Part shown: piece after piece, positions 50,401 through 59,400 of the stretch
Numbering within the stretch: the stretch's first letter is position 1
How the letters are laid out: each line of letters starts with the position of its first letter
Assembly: GCF_051622035.1 (NCBI RefSeq)
Contig: NC_135361.1
Span: forward strand, 27,335,205-27,399,204
Length of the DNA stretch: 64,000 nt
From: Arctopsyche grandis
Lineage: Eukaryota; Arthropoda; Insecta; Trichoptera; Hydropsychidae
Reading direction: 5' to 3'
Notes under the pieces: generated by a model
Told to the model about the DNA's origin: nothing
What the model saw: the letters and a program-made list of their open reading frames with translations, nothing else
Databases searched by the model: none
Position numbers and translations under genes: made by a program

Positions 50401-53400
50401 AAACGTCTATTATAGTACGGGGAGCGTTATCTCAGACAGACACACAGGAAAGCGATATTATATACATATATGTATATATATATATGATACAATACCTATG
50501 TATAACAAAAATTTAAAATAAAACATAAATTTATTTTATTCTAAAATCAGTAAATATAACACTTTTCAATGTTGTACAGCATTGTTAATGGTTAAACCCC
50601 AAATAAGAATCCAATCCCGTAAAAAGCTTCCCTTTTTATTACATACCTCCTCTTAGCTTGTTAATTCTTGCACTTGAATAAAAGCCTTAATATTCCTTTC
50701 AATAGTAATCAACCCTTCGCCTTTATCATGATTGAAACATTTTAGCTATAAAACTTCACAAAACATTTTGGAATTTCATATAATGACTGTACTTATGTAT
50801 ATGTACATATATGTATATGTTTATTTCATCACGATTGCGATATTACAAGGATCATGACTTGCTATGGAACCGGCAGTAATACATATGTGGTAGTTAGTGA
50901 TAAGCACGATGGCAAGAGTAATGGTTGAATTTGAAGTTTTATATCGTGAAAATTAGTCGTTTTTAATATGCATTTTACACTTTGAGTGAGTGTTGCACAA
51001 ATCCAAAACTTCCCCTGGGATCTCTCATAATGCACTGTTGATACAACGTCTTAGCATCGCACCTCCCCATTCCTCCCCTTTTGTAGACTTCACCCTCCCA
51101 TCCTCCCCCTGAGGACTTGTCGTGTACGATTCGGACATCTGTTCAGATTTGACGTTTGCCCTCGTTGGCATCATCACGCCATTTCACAAGTTCGTAAAGA
51201 AATTGAAATAAAAAATCACAAATCTCAATAATTCCACCATAGCTCAAGAACTACCACTACATACATACACATATAAAGATGAATGTTTGTTTGTTTGCCC
51301 GCTAATTAGTATGTTTTCAACTTAGTTAAACCACCAAATTAGTTAAACTTATTATAATCACATAGTACATTGCGCGACTTTTTTTGAAGAGGTCAGAGTA
51401 CTTGAAAGGGATTTTTACCAACTTTCATCAGCATTTCCAAACAAGATGAATGTTTGTTTGATTTTTATCCACTATGCAAATCTACAATTTTCAATTTCAC
51501 TATTTTATCATATTCGACTTACATATGTAGATGTTGAGAAGGGTCAAAGACTGAGATAAAAAAATGCAAAAGCTTTCATCCGCCCGAATATCCCCCAGTC
51601 AATGATTTATTTATTTTATTTATTTAATAGTTTTGGACCATTGTGGCATTACAGGAAGAACCTATGATGATGATTTAACCATTAAAATCGTCACATCCAC
51701 AAGATAAGAAAGGCAAATTTCGTCCAACCCCTTATCAGAGATTAATTTGAAGAAAAATAAGATGATCAAACTTTGTTATTGAAGTTGTCAGCTTCACGTC
51801 AAAAACAAACACCCCTAATCCAATATAAAAATAATTTATGCCCATGCGAAAGTCATCAAATCTCCCCCTTCTTTCCGTCATCCCTTCGGTCAATACAAAT
51901 TGAATCATCCTAGCGGTAGTGTCATCAATACCACTTATTTCAAGTCATTAGCCGTCAAACAAATAAACCATTCAGAACAGTCCGAAGGGGATTCATCCCC
52001 CTTCTGTGCTTAATGTGTCACTTCTAGGCTGAAACTACTTATGTATAATGCGCGCCTTGGAAAATTCTCGAATAGTATGTGTATGTATTATGTTGTATAT
52101 GTGTGAAAATATACATTTTACTATACAATATACAAAAGAGCGCGAACATTTGAATTAATACGAATGGTAGCCACAACGCAGTGATCGACAGCCTTCATTA
52201 AGTGTAGTGTTATAATTTTGAAAAATTGAATTCCATACTGTTGTGTGATAAAAGCCTACAGAAATAAACGAACAGGAATCGAGGCATGTACCATAGAAAC
52301 CGTAGGGGGTCAACCAGGCTTGCAATGTACAAGGAGAAAGCTGCACATTGATTTACCTATCAGATCAGGACATGCAAGTGTGGCATAAATGTCCTTATAG
52401 TGTTCAACACTGTCAAAACGATTGTTAAATATCAAATAAAGATAGGGAAAATTGCGATGCTGTGCAAACGATCGAAAAGCGCCTGACAGACTGAACCACA
52501 GATTAACGACACGTGTACCTTATGCGTGCGCACTGCTCGCACTTACACTAAGCGAAATCTACCCGAAGTCCCGACATACCTACCCTGTATACGTTCTGTG
52601 CTTCTGATACTTTAGTTCCGAATTTTTGGTAATTAAATTATTAAAAACTCGCCAGAAAGATCCAACTCAATTTTAATAATTACCATTTTAATAATTGCAT
52701 CTGTGCACATCGATCTGTCATCTGATGTGCAATTTTTCATTCGTGAAGTCGAGATTTGCGTTTAAAGCAGCCATCCAGTTAATCTGTGGTTCAATCTGTC
52801 TGGCGCTTTTCGATCGTTTGCACCAAACCCGGAAAATTGCCATGAAAGTTCATGGATTTATGTCAGATTTTTTAAACACACAAAACTGAGAAAAATCAAT
52901 TCTCGTTAAATGAACTCTCCATTTCTATACTTGTCTCGTCGGCTTGGTACTAGGATCATTATAGTGGTCGTTCCAGAAACATTTTCCAATATCTCGAGTA
53001 TTTTACGTCATATCAACTTTTAATTCAATATTTGAGCCGTTATATTTAAAAGTGGCATAAGTCCACCATTCTTCATTTCTAGAAATATTTCACCAATAAT
53101 AAATATAAAGTTATGCGTTTAACAATATTTAAAAATACTGGTGGCCTGTTATACGTTTATTCTGCTTTTCCGCGATTCTGGACATATCAAATGAAAAGAA
53201 GTGATAGCAATTTATGAATTAAGTCAAACGGAAATAGTGTTTTTGGAACTAAAAATTGGCTATTTTAAATAAAATTACTATAAGTTTTGGTTTCATTAAA
53301 TTCGCATATAGCTGTAATAAACACAAAATTATTAATATTATTCAAAATGGATGAGTTCATTTAACGAGAATTTAGGAAACCAGGCCCATCGCACAATACT

Positions 53401-56400
53401 GTATATAAAAAGCGATAAAATATACGATCTCTTTGTGTTCACTGTCTTAAGAGGGCTGTACACCTGAAACCTTAATTTTGTTACCGTTCCTTTCTTCGAT
53501 ATATATATTGAGTGTATGTAATATATTGAGTGAATGCGACAATATATATCAATATATATATTGAGTGAATGCGACAGTTGCGCTTCGACCAGATAAAACG
53601 TATTTTAAATTGACAAAATCGAGGTTTTGTATTCTACTGTTTTCTACTCCAAAACTGGACCAATATTTAAAAAAATTTCATCATCGTTATGAGAAAGATA
53701 TTTTCTGTGCATCTATCGGCTTATTTTTTTTAAAATCGACCTTTAAATAAGCACGCTGGACTCGTTTCGTGGGTGTAAAAAATAGGCGATTTTATAGATG
53801 TTTGGCGGCTCCTAGCTCATATAAAAAATAATTAATCAAAAAAATAAAACGATAGATGCACCCCAATGGTGGATATCCATAGCATATTAAAAAATAATTT
53901 CTCTAGTGCCATAATTGAGGAAGGGAGAAGTATAGTACGTTTGTATGGACAAGGCGCTGCTGTCCAGCCCTCTTAAGCACCTATTATTTCAAAATATTTA
54001 AGATTGCAATTAAAAATAGGAACTAAAATTATTTTTCAAGTCACCTCGTGGTACATACATATATACGTACATAGTTTGACGACCGCTACTCTAGCGTATA
54101 GATAGATCCTTAATTCAAATTACAGTTTGTTAACGTGCACTCTTTCTCAATTAAAACTACTCTGCAATTTGTATTTGGCTCATTTAAAAGCTCTCCCCCC
54201 CCAGTCCAGCGCCTTTTGAGGGCGGAGTCCCCGAGGAGGGACATCTCCCTCCCCCTCAGGGATTCGAGGTTAGCGTTTGAGTAATTCTTTGTGCATTACA
54301 ACCAGGAGGGTATCGTATTCACTGCCGTATGCATACGAAATTGCGCCACTCTTCACTTTGCATACTTCCAATTCGATCAGCATTGGTCGTGGAAATAATG
54401 GAATTACGACCGTTTTCAACAAACATTCTCGCGTCGCGTTGCCGCGCGAAAACTGCGCTTTGCCAGTGACGTGTAATTTTTAACGAGCGGGTTTCGCTAT
54501 CGAAATAAAAAAATGTAATTCTGAGTCCCATGTAACGCGTGATTCGTTAGAGAAATTCCTCAGAAATGGAGCTTTTTCTGAAAACGGTCTGCACGCCATT
54601 TAAATGCTACACTTTTAGAAATTTCTGGAAAAAAAGGGTTGCCCCAATCGGAGTGTTTCTTTGCAAATAATATTCTGAAATTGAATTTTTGTGCTATTTT
54701 GACAACCATTGCTCTGCATATCAGATCATATAGGAATGGACAATACTTTGACTGAATTATATTGTGAAAATTATTCATTTTTCGCGTGGTGCTATTTTTC
54801 TTCAACTGCTAAAGTTCTAAAAGGGGATATAATGGAAAATGAAAGGAAGTATTGAATGTTGATAATATAGGTATAAAACTGGAACACTCGAAACAGAAAC
54901 AAAAGACGGTTGATCTGAATCAGCAGAATAGTGGTTAGCATATAATACTTTGGAACAAAGTGGTCACAGGTTCAAATCCCACTGGTTTCTGCTGCCAGAC
55001 CTTGGATTTGTGAGTGCAGGTCGATTGTTTCCTATCCGAATTTGCTAATATATCTGATTTTCATTGAAACGGTTCCAAAAAATTGGCAAACTTACCCATT
55101 TTTTCGCAAAATCTCGAGTTTTCAGCAATCCCGAATTTCGCTGAATTGTATTAAATGCTCCAAAGTCTCGGTGAATGTAAATTTATGTGTTTTTCTGAAT
55201 TTCGTTGAAATTTACAAATTTGACCATAAATGTCTCTGTGGATGTTAATTGATATGTATTTACTTTGTATAATTCCAATAGTACTTGCATCAAATGTACA
55301 ATGTTTCTGACCAGGAATTAGGGTTACCTGTTTGGCCTTCCTGGTACAAATATAAAAAAAATGTATAATTTTTCAACAATAGAGACACTCATAATAATAA
55401 AACGAACAGATTAAACCTCTTAGCCTTGGTGTATTCATAGTATCCAGTAGTTCATGACTATAAGCACAGCACAGCAGCTCACCTAAGCGATAGCTACTAT
55501 TCATACTGTATAGCAGTGCACTTTTCAGCACGTTCAGACTTGTTTTGCTTTATTCATTACGGTGACATGTAATACTGGATATTATTAATAGATTTTGTCA
55601 GTTTCTGCTGTTCCTGTTACGTCTACGCCGTATTAGACATGAATGTATCCATATAAAATGTAGCAAAGAATATTTTTCATACTGCTGGTTTCGTTCAGTT
55701 GTCAGTACATGCTGTACTAGTATGAATAGATTTTTAACCGGTAAGGTAACGCTTCTTAACCGGTGATAATTCCTAACTGTATTAAATACAGTATTTTCCC
55801 ATTAAAGCTAAGCGCACATGTTTGACTTTTTGTCGATTATACTGGGTTCAAATTTTGTTTTTTTAATATTTAGCCAGCAGCATGACGGTAGTTGGGCTTT
55901 TGCCTAGTATCGAAAGGCGCCGGGTTCGATCCCATGAGTTGATCTCGATCGAAAAGAATTTATTTTGAGTATATCTGCAATGCTGCTGGTCAGACTTGGA
56001 TATCTGTGAACTCCAAGTCGATCGTTTCCTATCAGAGTTTGCCAATTTTTCTGATTTCATTGTTGAAACGGTTCCTCAATTAAATTGGCTAAAAACCTTC
56101 CTACCTACTATGTCACCATTAGTTAAAAATTCATATATGTCTCGTTAATTTCGAGTTTTCATTGTATCGTAATTCAGTGAATTAATAAAAATACTGGAAT
56201 TGTTGATAATTGGCCAAGAAGGGGCATTGGGGTTTACCTGCTAGGCCTTCCTGGTATATGTATATGTATGTATATAAAAAAAAATGAACTATTAAGAGGG
56301 CTAGACACCAACGCCTTGTCCATACAAACGTATTACACTTCTCCCTTCCTCAATTATGGCACTAGAGAAATTATTTTTTAATATGCTATGGATATCTACC

Positions 56401-59400
56401 ATAGGCATGTTTTTGTGGTTTTATTTTTTTGATTAGTAATTTTTTATAGGAGCTAGGATACGCCAAACATTTATAAAATCGCCTCTTTTTTACACCCACG
56501 AAAAGAGTCCAGTGTGCTTATTTAACGATTAATTTTTAAAAAAATACGAGCACACAAACATAGAAAATAACTTTTTCATACCGATGATGATTTTTTTTTT
56601 AAATTGTTCCAGTTTCGGAGGAGAAATCTGGAGAATACGAAACCTCGATTTTTTCGATTTAAAATACGTATTATCTGGTCCGGTCTCCGTGACGAGCCAG
56701 AATGTTAATTTACAAAAAACGCAAATATCGGAAGGCAAAGATCGAAAATTGAAAGACATTAAGTCAAAAGATCAAAAAAAAATGGTGCATGGTAAACGGT
56801 ACATACTCACTTAATTTGCGCGAGCAGAATACAACAGGAACAAGAGGAACAGGCTTTTCCTCCCGTATTAATGTGCGCGCGCAGAATACGGGAGGAAAAG
56901 CCTGTTCCTCTTGTTCCTGTTGTATCCTGCTCGTGCAAATTAAGTGAGTATGTACCGTTTACCATGCACCCTTTTTTTTATCTTTCGACTTAAGATCTTT
57001 CGATTTTCGATCTTTGCCTTCCGATATTTGTTTTTTCTGTAATTTAACATTCTGGCTCGTCACGTATCTGGTCGAAGCGCAAACTGTCGCATTCACTCAA
57101 TATATATATCGAAGAAAGGGACGGCAACAAAATTAAGGTTTCGGGTATACAGCCCTCTTAAGATACAATCAATGCTTAACAACTGGTTTCTTTTATGTTG
57201 TCTGAACCGATTCGACAGAAAGTCTAGCCTAAGACTTTGCTTCGATCTTAGAAAAATTGCAGCTTTGCTTGAAGATATTTTCTGCACTTGGATAATATTT
57301 TTTCCATCTTTTCTTGCTTACAGGACTGGATTGGTGTTGCGACAATTCACAGACGGACGCCATTTCATGCAAACAATACTAATGGCCGACGGAAACTTGC
57401 AAGACTGCGAATACGTCGATCAAAAGTCGGCCATAAAAGATTTCATCAGAATATTCCGTAAAGAAATTAGAGGAAATTCTCACGTCAGCCCCAAAAGTTC
57501 TCGGCGAAAGCACAACGCCATCGATAAGAAGCATAATACGAACGAGAGGATGAGCAACGTTGAGATGAAGCAGGTTGCCGATCAACTGGCGAAACGTTTG
57601 CGTCAACAACACGTCAAAGCTCACGATAGACCCGGATATTCTGATAATTCCGAAATAAAGAATTACTCAGAATTGGAAAATTACGACGAAATGCTTTCAA
57701 AATTGAATTCGGTGGGTAGAGGAGAAGGCGAAGAAGGATTTGAAGGGTGGGGTGACGAGGACATGGTCTTCACGTTAGGGCCAAATCACACCCGTCGAAC
57801 TAAACGCCAAAAATGGCGGGCGAGAAATCGCAGAAGAGTATCACACACGGAAAACGGCCTCTGGAACGTCACGGTCGAGGAATTGGAGTCACAACTTCCT
57901 GAAGATGTCTCCGAATGGTTGGACTTCGACAAGACGAAACTGCAGTGCGATAAAATTCACGAACAACTGAAAAAAGAGCATGGCGTCATGAACCACCATG
58001 ACGATATTCAAAAAAGGTAGCATTATTATTTTTTTTTATTTATTGTATAACATGATCATTTTATGTCAACATTAATTTATAATTAAACATGAATATTGAC
58101 TTCATAAGAATTAAGGTGAACATTTCCTCACCAATGCTTCAATGCCGGAAAATCAATTCCAGTATTCTAACATCACAACTTTTCAGTTTATGTATATCAA
58201 TTTTGCGTGACATTTTCTGGGTTATACACTTAAATATTATCCCACCAGTTTAAATACAGGCTAATATAGTCAAATTACAGCCAAAATGTGTGACTAAATC
58301 AATGCCGTCTGTTAAATTTTACCCCATATTCAAAATGGCGTCATCGTACATTTTGAATTTTGCTAAACTGCGGTTAAAATTACCTCATTTATTAACACAA
58401 TGTAGGTCATGGGGTGATTTAAATCAATATATAGAAAAAAATTAAATAAAAATTGAGTCATTTGGACGTGATTTTGCCTAATCGAACCATCACAGTATTT
58501 TATAATTTATAATTTAGTAATGCAAAAGTCTAGCCTATAGTTAGTCGCTAGCAAACATGAGGGTTTGGTTCCATTAGGCAAAACTATGCCTATTTGTTTA
58601 ATTAAATAACGCTGGTTGGATTATGCATTTTATATTGGAATTGTAAAGGAATTCTGATAAAGAATTATTCATTCAGCATTTCCCATAATCATTAATATTT
58701 TTGTATTAAGAAAAATTCAATATCTGTCTCTGAATCATTTAAAGTTATAAATAATACATATATCTATACATATGTACAATAAAAAAAAATAGTGAAAATT
58801 TTCAGGGTTTTTAAGTAGTGAGTTCAAAAAAATATTTATGAAAAATCATAAAAATCGTTTCCTTATACAATTTTCAATCCAAATAATAATCAATGCAAAA
58901 ATATTGTCAACATAATGCATAATATTACAATATGTAATTTTAGACCCATTGTCTAATGTCCAATTATGTATTTAATATAAACTTTTGCCTCGTAAACTAG
59001 GAACTAATGCCGTGTGCACACGAGGCCAATGAACCGTTATTACATTTTTATTTCATACATTTTAAAACACTGGCCCTGTGTGGACACGACAAGACTGACA
59101 AGACCTCCGCCCCGTACAAACATCAATGTTGTTAACGCTTTTTTCCACTATTTTGATAGACTTTACATAATACCTTTCGCAATAAGCTGCTTAAGTCGAA
59201 TGCCAATTCATTAATTACCATCGCTTAATTTTGATACAGTTTTGATTCAACTGTATAATATGTATAGTGAATATGATATTCACTATAGAAAAGTCCACAC
59301 TTTGCTGAAAACTTGTATTTTTTTTTTTGAAATTCCAAAAAAATCATGTATCATGATATAAATCGCATAGTCTAATTTTTTAACATTTATTTTCATCAAA

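Larger units (their letters stand above)
38458..57323 (+). other. Giant first coding intron of the PLA2 gene (18.9 kb)
   Basis: It holds SINEs S6-S10, M2 and M3 MITEs, H2 and H3 Helitrons, a foldback, two TTAA elements and one MULE-like palindrome, listed separately. Repeat-poor stretches are 38.5-41.2 kb, 42.5-45.3 kb, 46.8-47.9 kb and 50.5-53.0 kb. No internal coding exon on the plus strand is supported. Intron inflation here comes largely from transposons. Confidence 0.7.
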
